NCBI GenBank assembly: GCA_944472155.2
Contig: OX235279.1
Span: 161,904,199-161,968,198 of the forward strand
Origin: Trichobilharzia szidati
Taxonomy: Eukaryota; Platyhelminthes; Trematoda; Strigeidida; Schistosomatidae
DNA length: 64,000 nucleotides
Reading direction: 5' to 3'
The notes beneath the pieces were generated by a model. The model was not told the DNA's origin. It did no database searches and saw only the letters and a program-made list of their open reading frames with translations. Both the position numbers and the translations under genes were made by a program. Shown in pieces: positions 1 through 12,149 of this stretch (the stretch's first letter is position 1; the number at the start of each line of letters is the position of its first letter).

Positions 1-249
1 CAAATTTGAAATTCAAATTTAAAAAAAGTAGTAATATCGAAGACATTGAATATTGATTTGAGATTATTGCTCCTTTAGATTTGAAAAAAACCACGATCGA
101 TTGAATTAACTGAATTCACAGAAGACAAAGTCAACACACATGTGGGTGTTTGTGCATTATTAACACTGAACATTTGCAAAGGGAAGACCACTACAGGATG
201 AAGTTATTTGGCTGGAGTTGTTTCTAATGAGAAACTGTATGACTGACAA

Positions 250-530
250 AAGAGGGTCTGCCAAAGTAGGAGGTGTGTGTATGTGGGAGGACAGATACAC
301 GCACAATTGCTCAGAAGTCTTCACTCACTTCCCACTCAGCACACGATCTCCTTTATGTCACCTCCACAACCCTCGAATCAACGACCAACTCTTTGTTTTC
401 CATCCATCCAACTTCCACTTCAATGGTCTGGCTGTCACCACTTGACGCCCATCAGCGGTCTTCTCCACTCATTTATTGAAATTATCCATCTGAATTTCCC
501 TCGGCATATCTGTTAGGTGGGCGAATTAGG
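250..530 (-). mobile_element. LINE-B 3' end fragment
   Basis: Antisense copy of the 3' end of the RTE-like family called LINE-B here. It shares with the minus-strand copies at 20020-20830 and 40494-41270 the run of words around 'acacgatctcc', 'atgtcacc' and the pieces that follow. It carries no usable reading frame. Assignment rests on matching other copies in this window by eye. Confidence 0.45.
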
Positions 531-544
531 CCTCTGAAAGAACC

Positions 545-1960
545 GATTGGAGCAGAATAATGCTCTTGTCCACGCCAAGTAAAATACTAAGTCGTGCATA
601 ATCCGGGCGGGAGTAAACCGATGCACTGGAAGCAGAACTCCGCCAACCCAGAACAAGTTGACTGGATTTAGGAAAGTCAAATCATACTCTGGTCATATTC
701 CAAATCTACGCATCAACATCATGCAACAAAGGGTGCCTAGAAAGGTAGTCAACATTTTCTTCTACCTCCATTTCATAGACCAGTTTGAAGAGGCCTTCGA
801 CAGACAGCCTTAATCACGGAGCTATTCGGAAACTACTTCAGCACTACGTAGTGCAGCACCCAAATATTTATTGACCTCATTCAGTCACAGCTCACCATGT
901 AAGAATAGCACGTGTCGAGTGATCACCAACGGAAAACTCAGAGAAGCCTGTGAAATGAATACAGAAGTAAGACGAAGCTGCTGCCTATTACCACCCACGA
1001 TGACATTCCTAATTGTGGTGGACTGCATTATGCAGAAGACTGTGAGTGGGGAGCGAGAAGGTAGAAACAAGCTGGACCGATAATAAGAGTCCATAAGATG
1101 TGGATTTCGCGTGTGAATGATTTCTATTTAATGTCGTACACAAACTCGAAGACTTGCAGACGAAAACCAACAAAGTGGTAAAAGGTGTTGGCAGAGAAGG
1201 CAGGACTGCAGGTGAAAATAGCGAAGACGGAGGTGATGAAGATAACCAAAATATCCACCAACCGACCAACAATAGCAACCAGCATCAATCATTATCAACG
1301 GGAGAAATTTGGAAGAGGTTACCTTCTTCAATTAATGGGCTAGGAAGCATCATTTCATATACATCCAGCGGAAAGGATCTAGACGTCGAAACTAGCCAGA
1401 ATCAGAAAGGCGAGAAAGACCTCCATCAATCTGTAATCGTTCCGGAAATCTTCTTACTGCACTCCACCTCAACATAGAGAAGGAGATTCGGATTGTGTTC
1501 GGCACAAATGTGAAGTCAGTCAGTCAGTGTTTCTCTAAAGCTGGCCACCGTGACTACTATGGCAAGCTTTTATCAATATCCACCCCTCTTTGCTGGCTCC
1601 ATATTGAAGATCAGATGGACGGCCAGCGAGAAAGAATTAGCAACAAGCGACTATGAGAACAAACTAACAAGGAACTTATTGCTCAACAAATATATAAGTG
1701 GAAATGGATATGTATCGGACACCGACTGATTAGGAGACCGCCGAATAACTTCGGACGCCAGCCAGGCTATCGCTGGAGTGGATCCTCAATGGAAAGGAAA
1801 CATCTGTCCAACGGTGACACGGAGGAGATTGTTTTGCCGGGTAGGAGATGAAAGATTATGGGCAATCTTTGGGCTAGCAAGCCATCCACAGAGAACAGCA
1901 GACAGAGAACAAAGTCGAGATGTGCTCCAGCAATTGAAGCCCTAGGGGAATATTAATAAT
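545..1960 (+). pseudogene. LINE-B reverse transcriptase remnant (RTE-like)
   Basis: Decayed RT-to-3'-end segment of a non-LTR retrotransposon. In shifting frames one reads the RT block 'TGFRK' (near 660), a piece matching the RTE motif 'DY.KAFDS' (about 780-800), the block before the catalytic site (871-1083), and the post-catalytic linker with 'QTKTNKVV' (1154-1477). The 'LKIRW' C-terminal motif follows near 1600. The copy ends in a short AT-rich (TAA-like) tail near 1955. Several frameshifts and stops make it non-functional. The better LINE-B copies nearby confirm the order of these blocks. Confidence 0.7.
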
Positions 1961-2033
1961 AATTGTGACTGTAAAATATGGTGGAAAAAGTCCATCATAC
2001 AATTTTGAAATTACAAAAACTCTGACAACTTAC

Positions 2034-2506
2034 CAATATCTTCCTACCTCCACTTTCTTTACTCAGCGACGACGATTTGCTCTCCGAACTGAATAAAGTT
2101 GGCATGTAATAATACTGCGGTAGAGTGTCAGAGTGGTATTCAGAATGTTCCACTGAATAGTGTGACAGCCGTTGATTCCCTGATGCAGAGGTTGGAGCGG
2201 TAGCGGAAGTCGACGACGTCTTCTCCTCATTTCGATGTCGATATCTTGCGAGGGAAGATGATGAACGACGTGGAGAACTGATGAGTTGATCTGTTCTTGT
2301 CGCACCCGTTGATGTAGATGTCAGTATCTCTGGAATGCTATCGTCACCGCTAAACTTTTTGTTCAGTCGTATTGATGAGGCATTCAAATCACCAGGATAA
2401 TTATCGGATATTAAGGAGTTGATAGAATTTGTATTGATATTATTGCCATGGCGACTGGCGATGCTATTATTATTATTCCTATTGGCATTCTCATGTTCGA
2501 AATAAC
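2034..2506 (-). CDS. Internal exon of an unidentified host gene (Ser/Asn-rich protein segment)
   Basis: This is the one segment that looks like a host exon. On the minus strand, reading from 2506 to 2034, the frame is open for the full 473 bp (157 whole codons plus two leading bases). It is bounded by a good acceptor (T-rich tract then 'TTCCCCAG' just upstream of 2506) and a canonical donor, GTAAGT, at 2033-2028. The phases would be 1 at the acceptor and 0 at the donor. The peptide begins YFEHENANRNNNN, has a Ser/Thr-rich middle (SSPRRSSSSLARYRHR) and ends KESGGRKIL. It looks intrinsically disordered and shows no catalytic motif, membrane segment or retroelement signature. I do not recognise the protein. 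Neighbouring exons are not visible, so the flanking introns must be long and filled with repeats. An alternative is a chance ORF in low-complexity DNA, but the splice sites at both ends make that less likely. Confidence 0.65.
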
Positions 2507-2699
2507 CTGGGGAATTTAAAAAACAAACGAGGCGTTAGCTGTGTGCTTGTTGAGAAGTCTTCAGCATGTATATACACAACAGAAGAGATACGTTTTGAAG
2601 AATATCCTTAAAATCCCCTGAATGTATATTAAACATTACAGAAGTGTCAAACAAAGGGATCCACAAAACGATCTAATCAGCTGTCCAAAATGAATGCTT

Positions 2700-2960
2700 A
2701 TATATTCATTTTCACCGTTCATCAAGAGTGATCACCAAAAATATCACCACTAGCTAAACAAAGACTCACGGTCAGAAAACCATTGGAAACCAGGAGCAGG
2801 AAGGAAGTACCGAACTTCGGCTGCCTCTTCAGCCTAGTTTGGGACTCATCGGCGATATGCATTAGCCACAGGGGTTCAGGCCTAGGACATTCCGGTAGCA
2901 AGTTAGACTCGTAGACCATTCACCGGCTGGGACCCTCCCGCCTCAATGGTCAGTCTATGA
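2700..2960 (-). mobile_element. SINE-B copy, diverged
   Basis: Antisense copy of the tRNA-headed SINE-B repeat. It shows the family landmarks in order on minus: a decayed tRNA-like head ('gaccattcaccggctggg' in forward text), the 'gcctagtttgggactc' stem-loop II of the hammerhead-like domain near 2833, and the 'ccattgg' segment. The ribozyme-like core is disrupted. Confidence 0.6.
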
Positions 2961-3059
2961 ATTCTAACTTCGATCAATTCGTGATTATTTCGGCGAGTAT
3001 CTGCCGGCACTAATGATCATCTGCAAACTATAGTATCACATCCTACTCTATGTGTGTTA

Positions 3060-3850
3060 ACGAAATTCATATGCAAATGTGATGATTGGCTTACGCCATC
3101 TCTCTGGCGTAGGCGTTATAGATATGCAACTGGCTGGCTTGAGATCAAGGGACATGTGTGTACTGTACATTAAAAGCGGCAATAACAGTAGTTCGCTCCA
3201 TCCTCCTTTATAGCTGTGAGGAAGACATGGACGTCACTGAAAGTGGAAGACATGAAAAAGCCGTCTAGTTGTTACTGATCGTATGTGTGTCTGCGTATAA
3301 TACGGTGAGAAATATTGGAAGTAGGTGTAGAATCTTGGTTAAGAAGGGAAAGCCAAACACGGTGAGGTTGTGAAGTATTTGCATCGACTGAGATGGCTAG
3401 GCCTAGCCATCGCCTTCTTCGACTAGAAATGTTAGCCACTGACATAGGATGGATCAGGTTGGAAAAGAGTTAGCTTCTGGTGGTCAAACCAGAAGGTGGA
3501 ACCATTCCATCAAGTCTCTGACAGTTCGTTTGAGACAACCAGCCAGCCACGTAGCCAGATGTAGACTGTGTGTCTGGCTGGGGTTCTTAGGCATCTAAGA
3601 ACCAATGACGGCTGGAGGCAATTGGTGGGCAATGTGGCTCAAAATCTTATTCATTCTTTGTGATCTCCTATATCCATTAAAACCCTGTTTTTCCATGTTA
3701 CTCTTGTTTCTCCCACATATTTTTATTTGTTATTGTTCTTTCCAGTCTGTTTTGTTCTCTTATTTGTCTACCTTTATATAGTACATATGGAGTGTGGCAA
3801 GTCAAAGCAATGTTGCACTTCTGCGCAAGGTAGTTCTACGCTGAAAACAG
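3060..3850 (+). mobile_element. LINE-A 3' end fragment (RTE-like)
   Basis: 5'-truncated copy of LINE-A. Decayed codons match the C-terminal part of the long copy at 42455-45557: a 'SILLYSCEE'-like stretch near 3210, 'LRWL' near 3390, the 'GGQTK' region near 3480, and the closing block before the stop near 3660. The 3' UTR then runs to about 3845. Multiple frameshifts; dead. Confidence 0.7.
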
Positions 3851-4059
3851 CCAGTCATATGTGGTCACACACACATTGGACAGAAGATATAGATTTGTGC
3901 AGGTAAGGGATGATGCTGACACATTTCAAAAGTAACTGCATGAAAAAATAAAATCAATGGATGAAATTCACCCCGGTGTAATCTATCTAGCTATCTTTTG
4001 CGAAACACATCACAGAGACAAGTGACAGAAGTTGATTTGGCTACTGCCTATAAATCCAT

Positions 4060-4084
4060 TTATATATATATATATATATATATA
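4060..4084. repeat. (TA)n microsatellite
   Basis: Pure TA dinucleotide run of about 25 bp, directly visible. Confidence 0.95.
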
Positions 4085-4489
4085 ACACGCTTGGGCCATG
4101 TGTGTTCCAATTCGTTGAAACTTTCGCCATAAAAGCTTGTTTAAACCTGTTTTATATGTTAATAAATTTCAGTAATACCTGCTGCCTGCTGACTCTATAC
4201 TGAAGATCAGATATGACACGCCCGCTTTGCTGAACGATTAAGCAGGCAATAAGGGTTTCTATGGGGGAACAAATCAACCAATAATCCATGATTCAACAAA
4301 ATATCGCTGATGGAAATGCATATGTGGATGGGTCGTCTGCGTTAAGGAGACCGCTGAGTGAGATGATCTGACGTGCAGGCCCCCTACTAGTGGAACTGGA
4401 GTAGGAGACGTCGAGTAGTGGGGGATTTGAATTGATTTCACTGTATAGATTCCATGTCATGAGCCAATAACATCAGTTCGAGATTATCA

Positions 4490-4740
4490 AAAACTAGCAG
4501 AGATTACTGGACACAGATGTTTCTAATTTGGGACTCCTCTTCAGAAGTCCACGCCCTAGCCAAAGATCGAACTTGAGACCTTTAGGTTGTGAGGCGAAGA
4601 TCGTTGACTTGATTGTTGCTTGACTGTTTGAGAGGGAATTCAGTGACCCACTGATGAATTCTAACTTCTGTCAGTTAGGTGTGATACACATTACTATTGC
4701 CACCTTTGATGAGCACCAACTTCACTCACCCTGTCCATGA
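4490..4740 (-). mobile_element. SINE-B copy, strongly diverged
   Basis: Antisense SINE-B remnant: the 'tttgggactc' stem-loop is at about 4528 and the tRNA-derived part follows near 4560-4600. The 'gaattctaacttctg' head segment is near 4658. The core residues are lost. Confidence 0.5.
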
Positions 4741-4796
4741 CTTCTCCCCCACACTACATCTTCAGGGTATCTATTATTCGCAGTAGCTTACTATGA

Positions 4797-5440
4797 GCTA
4801 GAGATAGGAGAAATTTGGAAGAGGTTTCTCCGTTGACTTACCCAGTTAGGAAGCATCTTTTCAACTACAGGCGACGGAACGCATGAAGCTGTCAGTCTGA
4901 AATCAGTCTGAAGATTTTCTGCACTCAGCCAGCATAAAGAAGGAGATTCGGATTCTGTTCAACGCAGGTGTGAAGTCAGTCAGTCAGTGCTCTCTATAAG
5001 CCATAAATTTGGCCATCACGTCACTAAAACAGGCCTACTTTGGCAGGATTTTATCAACAGCTGTCTCCTTCGCTGGCTCTCTATTGAAGGTCAGATAACC
5101 GAATGTCTAGCGAGAAAGAATTCGCAGCAAGAAAGTATGCGAATAAACTAATTAACACCCTACTGCTCAACAAATATCCAGAGGAAAATGGTGATCGGTC
5201 GGACACACTTACACAAAGGATACCATGGAATGACTTCACACGCCAGGCCATCGGCAGCTTTGAAGCCGAGTGGGGAACAATGAGTTGGGCTTCGGTCTGA
5301 GGATGACATGAAGGAGATGGTGTAGTGAGGAGGAGGAGGAGATGAGAGCCTATTGACATCCTTGAAACCAATCAGATGAGAAGGGTCTGCTTAGAAGGGG
5401 ACACAACGGAGAAATGCTGTTGAAGCCTTATATATTCCAC
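4797..5440 (+). mobile_element. LINE-B 3' end fragment
   Basis: C-terminal RT linker through 3' UTR of LINE-B. It matches the copy at 545-1960 over 'ggagaaatttggaagaggt', the 'ggagattcggattctgtt' block and the segment before 'gagaaagaattcgca'. It closes with the family's 3' words 'gttgaagcc' and a partial 'attccact' near 5440. An apparent 65-codon ORF at 5103-5300 is only the decayed C-terminus. Confidence 0.7.
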
Positions 5441-5449
5441 TTGAAACAC

Positions 5450-5860
5450 TACGTGGATTTCCTGTCATGAACTGATGACATCAGTGACAAACAGAATCAC
5501 TGAAAACCAGTAGGCAGCACACTATACACCGAAGTTTCTTCCCACTCTGGAGCTCTCCAGTAGTGAATAACTAACAAGGATTAAAATCCGTGGTCTTCAG
5601 ATGACAAAGGCGAGCTAACTGACTATTCAACCCCAACAGGACCCAGACAACTAATGACGTCTTCATTCGATGTGATGAAATCATCTCTAAAGTCGATAGA
5701 TACTACTGATTAGGTTACATTAGTACATGGAAAAAACAGAACGAAAATGCTGTCACTGTTTTGTTCATGTAATGTAGTAATAACAGTTGTCACACTTGCG
5801 TGCAACTTCTCAAAATACAACTCCATATTTCATTAGTACCCACCGGCGTTTTCTGCTCAT
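5450..5860. other. Spacer without recognisable gene
   Basis: AT-rich intervening sequence between a LINE-B and a CR1-like fragment. I see no open exon-like frame and no family match. Confidence 0.5.
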
Positions 5861-6540
5861 CAAGGATTGTTTATGCAAGTCACAGTTACGTTAATATTGC
5901 GAAGGGTATTAAAGGTTGTCAGTGGAGTAAGTTTTATGCCACTACCAAGTCAGCTCGCTATTGTCATGATCGACAGACTTCTCAATAGCTCATGTGAGAA
6001 ATGGTCTAAATCCATACTGTCTGACTCCCAACACCCCCTTTATTCTCAACTCTCCCTTTGCATCTCATCAAGGTAGGACTAGAAATCACTATAAAAGATT
6101 ATATTCTCGCTCGCACTACCAAGCATAAAACTCAGCGATACCCGATTTGTCCCAACCCCCAGCCTGCATTCCATTAGATGAAGATAATTTTAAACATGAA
6201 ACTTACTACTTACTGTGTAGTTAGTACTAAAGAGAAATGGCTTAGTTATATTCTCATATTTGTAAGTCTATCCTGACACTCACCATCTTATAATTTTATG
6301 TCCCTAATACTAATATTGTTATCATTGTTCCTATCACTTTACATTTTGACCCTAGTGTTTCTGTTAATGCGATAGGTTGAGGGACGTTATCAATTTCTGT
6401 TGAGTGTACCCTGTAAAGTATATTTTTTCTGTTTTTGTTGCTGCTATTCAGTAAATTAGATGCAACGTTGTACAAAATGCTGGGAATTCCACTCTGTATC
6501 ACAAGTACTGCTTCCGAATAAAGCAAATTATCATTATTAT
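5860..6540 (+). mobile_element. CR1-like LINE 3' end
   Basis: 5'-truncated copy of the same family as 33040-34365. The decayed C-terminal codons read 'EKWSKSILSDSQHPLYSQLS' near 5998-6060. The UTR ends in the same words as the 34 kb copy ('attagatgcaa', 'aataaagcaaattat') followed by (ATT)n at about 6530. Confidence 0.8.
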
Positions 6541-6944
6541 CTGTGGCGTGGCTACCTCTGGGGTTTTACATGAATCATGAATTATTTAGGCCTGGTCCTC
6601 AGATGACGGAGATGACTCTGGGCTCTCCATGCTGCATCTTACTGATTTGACCCTTCTGCATTTTCACCTGAATACCATGGACCATTTGAAGTCTGGTTCA
6701 GTGACTACAGATAGTATCACAAGTCTGGATCTTCAGCTGCGTACTGTTGACATCAGCAGTGATAAGTAAGAAGCCATTCATGGTACTCGTAATGCCAATA
6801 TGTTGTGACTTTTTCACAAGGCCATGTGTGGAGATGACGACAGTAATTTCATTAGCTTCCATGTTTAAATCCATGTTAGCCTGCCTCAACTTTGGCAGAT
6901 GGGTAGTATCAGCAGAATTCAGCAACAGACAATAACTGTGTGTT

Positions 6945-7200
6945 TACAGGATTTCATCATAAGCTGATATTGGTTAGATAACCATTGGAAAACAACCACT
7001 GGAGAGTGCTGGACAGCTGGCTGCTTCGTCCACCTATTTTGGAACTTCCATACAGCAGTAAGCACTCACCACCAGGGTTCCAATCACCCAGTACACCTTC
7101 CGGTTACAAGGAAAGCTCATAGATCATTAAGCCACTGGAACCCACCCGATCCAGTGGCCAGTTCATAACAACTCATGATGAAATACCTGCAAACCAACAC
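6945..7200 (-). mobile_element. SINE-B copy
   Basis: Antisense SINE-B. Forward text shows 'aggatttcatcataagctg', 'aaccattggaaaac', the hammerhead-like region (about 7010-7060, with the core deleted) and the tRNA-like head with 'gttacaag' and 'cattaagccactgg' (about 7095-7140). Confidence 0.7.
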
Positions 7201-7499
7201 TTGAATATTACCTTATTTTAGCAGGTAACATTATTTCGTCAATAAAGGCGATGACTTGGCATGCGTAAGATGTCGTATCCTAGCCATCTAAATCGATGTG
7301 ATGGTGACACTAATCCTTTTCATAACTTCCAAGTCCATTTAAAAACTAGTGAGTATTGAACAGCTCTTTCGTCCGTGTAATTTAAGGCTCTTCATCAGTA
7401 CGCATCCATGACCCCACCCACTAGGGATCATACTTAAAACCAGTGACATTTTCCCACCCACCCATCCACATAGGAAATCTACCCACTTGAGTCAACAAG

Positions 7500-8230
7500 A
7501 AAACATCAGAAACATTTGGACTTTGTGGAGATGATTTACGTCTAATGGCATATATGCACACAGACTCAAAGATCTCCAAGCGACAGTCAAACAACAAGTT
7601 GGCAGAAGAAGCAGATAGAAGGAGAAGACGGCAGGATTTCGTATGGGCATTGAGAAGAAGGAGGTGACGAAGATAACCCACAACCAAAAACCAACAGAAA
7701 GCGCTAATCTCTACCAACAGGAGAAATTTGAAGAAGGTCAATTTTTCCAATTATCTAGGTAGCATCGTTTCAACTACGGTATATACATAGAGAAGAAGAT
7801 TTGGATTTCCGGTATACAAATGTCAAGCTAATAACTAGGTGAAGAAGGCATTTCGAAAGGGGCTGCAGACATTTATATCACCAACTGCCGTGTATGCTAG
7901 GCTTTGATAGTGAAAACTGGATAGTCGGCTGGTTAGCGAGAAAGGATAAAAGACCCACAAGGAATTCAGGTACTAGGAATAAGCGAACCAACCAAGAACC
8001 AGCCTGTTGCCTACTCAACCAATAAAAAATATGACGAAGAAAATGGAAACGGATGGGTGGATGGATAACCTGGACATATCTACGGCGAGGAGATCGTTGT
8101 GAGTGATATCTTACGCCATACAAAGGCATTGCTGAAATGGAACCTGAAACTAGGGGGGAATGGGTAATGGTGGCCGCCCCCTCCTTCCTCACAATTGAAG
8201 CCTTAATCTTACAATCTACAAACAATGTAT
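7500..8230 (+). mobile_element. LINE-B 3' end fragment
   Basis: Matches LINE-B from the linker downstream of the RT active site ('gacagtcaaacaacaagtt', 'ggtgacgaagataaccca') through the 'GSIVST' coding remnant at about 7760. It ends at the 3' terminal 'attgaagcct' near 8200. Not translatable in one frame. Confidence 0.7.
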
Positions 8231-8239
8231 ATCGGGAGA

Positions 8240-9190
8240 AAAGTGGTTATTTTTATCTCCCACCTCTCAGCTTAAATAAACAGTTTTACTTCCAACCATC
8301 CACCGACACCCGCAAGAAAAACTTTTTCCTCTTATCTCTACATCAAAGTGCTGTTTATATTTTCTCAGTTTTGAAGAATTACAGTGAAAGTAATAAACAT
8401 TTACCACTGGATATTACCATTAGAGATGAACTTTTATCTATGTCTGCGTTCTTCCATTCATTCTGCTCCCCCTCTACCTCCTTCTCTGCACCACACCACA
8501 CTACATACATTCTGTCTTCCTCTCTCTACCCACCACCCCGTGGTCACCTATTCATTATTTATCAGTAACTGAGACAAATGATATCCATAACTCCTTCACT
8601 AAAGTCCCAAAACTTGAACAGTGTCCTGTTTATTTTGCCAGCATACATCATAAATCACTCATGACGGCAGGACGTGGTGGTGGCTGTTCTGGTTGTCTTG
8701 GTGAGTCATAAAAAGAGTTTGCTGGCTCACCAACCAACCAACCAGCTAACTAACTATCACACTAATGTAAACAAAAAAGGTCGTAAAAGTCAAATTCAGA
8801 TTAGAGCAACTAACAAACGAACAAGGTGAATAGGCTGTGCTAGACTAACTGTGAAATAAAACGAAAACAAGATGGTGGGAGGTTAGATACTAACATGTAT
8901 AAGGGAAACCGACAAACACTATATTAAGTAACTAGCCTGGACTTTAATTCATCCCATCGACAGTCGGTCTAACTCTAGGAACTCACACAAATAAAGGAAG
9001 TGTCACTGGTGAATAACTACCTACCCACCAAAACTGATTCAGAAATGTATCAAGAACCATAGGGGAAACATGAGATTAGTAATGAAAATAACAAATATTA
9101 ATCTGAAATTCAAAGCCTTTGTAGTACTGCCTATCGTATAAAGAAGGAAAATCAGAGACCCTAGTATGTAGGATTCTCAACGAGGCTGGA
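8240..9190. other. Spacer without recognisable gene
   Basis: Polypyrimidine-rich stretch around 8450-8540, otherwise AT-rich unique-looking DNA. The 143-codon ORF at 8137-8568 begins in the LINE-B tail and continues into low-complexity pyrimidine tract, so I do not call it. Confidence 0.45.
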
Positions 9191-9194
9191 ATTA

Positions 9195-9885
9195 TTTGGG
9201 GTGGCATTTAAACCAAACAACCAACTAACCAATCAACTCAGAGATCAACTCTGTCATCCGAAGGATCCAATATATCCAATTAAGAAAAACCAAATACAGT
9301 ACTTCAGTTACATATTTCAAACGAGTAGATCGCGGTCAGTCAGATTACCTGAACACAGAAATGTAGCTAGACCTAGAATGATTGAACGGGCTAAGTTAAA
9401 TAACTTTGAAAAAAACAGAGCTCAGTCATTGCAATGCACTGTATTCACTTGCATGTAATCACACAATATGGGGTGGATGGGACAGGGTGAGTGTATTAGA
9501 AAGTAATATAGTTAGGTGGAGACAGTGAGAGAGAGAGAGAGACAGGTCAATCACTGACTGAGTCTTTGTTTATTGAACCAGTACAGCACACAGGTGCGAT
9601 TGGAATGACACAATGCCTATACCGGAGATATGGAAAGTGGCAACAAACAACAAGGGGAAACTGGAGTGAGAGAGAGGGAGAGAAAGAAGTGCACATATAT
9701 GTGATAAATTTTGAAGCCGTGTGATTAAATTAGTGTGACGATTATGAGCAGGAATACTTTCTGCTGGAAACCTTGCCTCATTCAGTTGTTAATACTGTAT
9801 CATCATCACTGTGTGTGATATTTAAAATAAACCCATCTAATATGCCGTCACATTCTACCACCAAAGCGCCCAACTCCTACATTTA
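9195..9885 (+). pseudogene. Penelope-like element fragment (GIY-YIG region and 3' end)
   Basis: Codons at 9270-9460 read as a decayed version of the PLE endonuclease segment at 47219-47494: 'TSRSRSVRLPEHRNVARPRM', then 'NRAQSLQCTVFTCM' in place of 'SSAIALHALTHNH'. The 3' part keeps the family hairpin (about 9740-9770) and the terminal words 'acattctaccacc' near 9850. It is 5'-truncated with frameshifts, so inactive. Confidence 0.7.
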
Positions 9886-10099
9886 CATTAAAAACTGACA
9901 ATATTATAAAAGACGAAGAAGGCGGTAGTTCGTGGCAGAGGGGGAGGGGGCGGCGGGGAGTGAGGGAAATTGACGATTGAAAAAATCTAATCGCATCCTC
10001 GTCACAAATACACCCACCCACACATAAACAAATACACACCCACAGATAGACAGGGACGTATATAGACAGACGGGGAGGGAGATAGAAAAGATGTAACCG

Positions 10100-10480
10100 G
10101 CTAAAAAGTCATACATAAAACTCATGTGAATAATCGTCAGAAAGTAGATATATATAAACAAACTGAAATGTAGGGGTAGGTGGATGTGGGGTAGGTTGAG
10201 ATAAACGATCTTTAATCGGCTATAAAATGTTTACATTTGAAGATCTATAGGGGAAGAAGATGGAACTTTTATATCTGTTGGTTATGACGTCAATTAATGT
10301 AAACACAGTATAATAATAATGATAATAATAAGTTTTTTCGTTTGTCCACTTTTGCCCCTTGTGTTTGTGTGTGTGTGCATGTTGATGTGTAGATTCTCAT
10401 GTTGTCTGATATATGAAGACGAAAAATACCTTATCCGGAAAATGAGAATAATAATTTAAACGACAAGCGATTTAAAGCCT
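10100..10480. repeat. Local duplication, copy 1
   Basis: About 380 bp that recurs in the same orientation at 14525-14935. Shared words include 'tctttaatcggct', 'gatctataggggaagaag', 'tatgacgtcaatta' and 'cgtttgtccacttttgcc'. No coding content. It contains a consensus CRE-like octamer, TGACGTCA, near 10287, which is also kept in copy 2. Confidence 0.85.
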
Positions 10481-10482
10481 TG

Positions 10483-10510
10483 ATATATATATATATATAT
10501 ATATATATAT
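10483..10510. repeat. (TA)n microsatellite
   Basis: Directly visible AT run separating the local duplication from the LINE-B copy. Confidence 0.95.
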
Positions 10511-11095
10511 CAAAGCAAGAATCGGAAAAGCAAGACAAGCTTTCACTACTCTCCAGTCTGTGTGGAGGTCAACAGTACTCAGCATCAAAAATAAGATCCG
10601 GATTTTCAACTCAAATGTGAAGTCACTGCTACTATACGGATCAGAGACTTGCCCTGCGCGTCATAAAGAGCATCTCAAACGAACTACAGACCTTCATTAA
10701 CAGTTGTATTCGCTCAATACTCAAGATCAGGTGGCCGGCCAGAAAAGATCAGCAACAGAGATCTCTGACAGCCAACCAACACAGCAGGAATCGATTGTGA
10801 AACAAATAGGCAGGAAGAAATGGAGATGGATTGCAGGCCATAATTTGAGGAAACCATCAAGTGACATCACTAGACAAACCATCGCTCGAGTGGAACCCGA
10901 AAGGGAAGCGACGATTTGGTCGTCAGTACAAGGGTGACTTGGAGGAGGTCATGTGAATAGGAGATGAAAGCATGTGGGCAGACTTGGAGCCAGGTGAAGA
11001 TTCTAGCAGAGAACCGAACGCAATGGAGACGCACGGCTGAAGCTGTATTTTCCTCGAGGAATTAAAGGAAACAATAATAATAATTATATATATAT
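10511..11095 (+). pseudogene. LINE-B C-terminal RT remnant and 3' UTR
   Basis: Reads in fragments as the RTE C-terminal domain: 'LQSVWRSTV', 'SLLLYGSETC', 'LKIRWPARKDQQ' and 'KKWRWIAGHNLRKPS' (the last is in the frame of 10704-10937). The UTR holds 'gagccaggtgaaga', 'gcagagaaccg' and 'caatggagacgca', and ends with (AAT)n. Its last 120 bp is the best match to the tail of the tRNA-Ala SINE at 12737-12930. At least one frameshift; dead. Confidence 0.8.
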
Positions 11096-11099
11096 ATAC

Positions 11100-11870
11100 A
11101 TATTCGACTCAGGATTTCGTACATTCCATGGGACCTTTTATTGTGTATATGGATCTTCTCAGCGCGAGTTATCAGCATGTCTTCTCCGCAGTTGATAAAC
11201 ATCGAAGTAAAGAAATACTATGTCAGATTCAACTTCTAGAGTGAAGTCGATGTTTGTTTGTTTGGGTATTATTCAGAATTTTGGAGTAGGTTCCCGATAT
11301 TCAAATTCTCATCTTAAATCACAAGGAAAGTATCATCAGTACATCATATCTTGGACAGATGGAACTCATTATTGATGGTTGTTGATAAGAAACCGTTTTC
11401 TAGACTAGCGCTATAAAACAGTCGACCAAGAACAGGACCCTGAGGAGAACCTATTCCTATGATGTAATGGGTATATTCCTAGATTTGAAAAGTAATTGTC
11501 ATCACAATAATAGTTACACACAAAGCGATCACAAATAACGGGTATTCTTTAATAGTGGGGAAACTACACGAGGCATTTCTACAGTCCCCCTAGAACTAAA
11601 CAAAGTCCAAAACTGAAGTTCTCTATCTGTAAGTTTTAAGTATCACATACATAACTCATTTCTGAATAGAATTGACACAGAAACACAGTTCGAGTATTTA
11701 ATCCAGTCAACTGACTGGTTTGAGGCGGATATGTGAGGATAAAAAGGTTGGGTTGAAGTTCAAAATGATCGATATTGATTGTAGAGCAGTATTACATTTC
11801 ACCTTTTAAAAATGTTAAAATTGTTTTGCTAAAGAGCTTAGGTTAGCGTTCAAAAGCCAGTAAAACAATG
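11100..11870. other. Spacer without recognisable gene
   Basis: AT-rich sequence with no exon-like frame or recognised repeat. Confidence 0.4.
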
Positions 11871-11874
11871 ATAA

Positions 11875-12145
11875 GATCGGTTACAGGATTTCATCATTAG
11901 CTGACACTGGTTAGAGAACCACTGGAAAACCTGCGGGTACTGGACAGTTGACTGCTTCATCGACCTAGTTTGGGACTCTTCGACAGTACGCACCCACCGG
12001 GGTTCGAACCCAGGACTGCTGAAGAGTGCCAAACTAGGATAAAACAGCTGTCGAGTACTCCCAGCGGGTTTTCCAATGGTTCTATAACCAATGTCAGCTC
12101 GTAATGAAATCCTGTAACCAATCAATCAAATTCCTACAAACCAAT
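11875..12145. mobile_element. SINE-B inverted (head-to-head) pair
   Basis: Bases 11875-12016 are a minus-strand SINE-B 3' half (tail, hammerhead-like domain, then 'gttcgaacccagg' B box). Bases 12017-12145 are a plus-strand 3' half starting exactly at the hammerhead-like core. The plus half has the canonical core order CUGAAGA, but the downstream GAAA is changed to AAAA, so it should be inactive. The two halves make an imperfect palindrome. Confidence 0.8.
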
Positions 12146-12149
12146 GCTT

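Noticed and set aside
8137..8568. 143-codon ORF as a gene
   Set aside because: Starts in a LINE-B tail and runs through a pyrimidine-rich low-complexity tract.
10280..10295. TGACGTCA as a regulatory CRE site
   Set aside because: Present in both duplicate copies, but an 8-bp palindrome is too short to call without a nearby gene.
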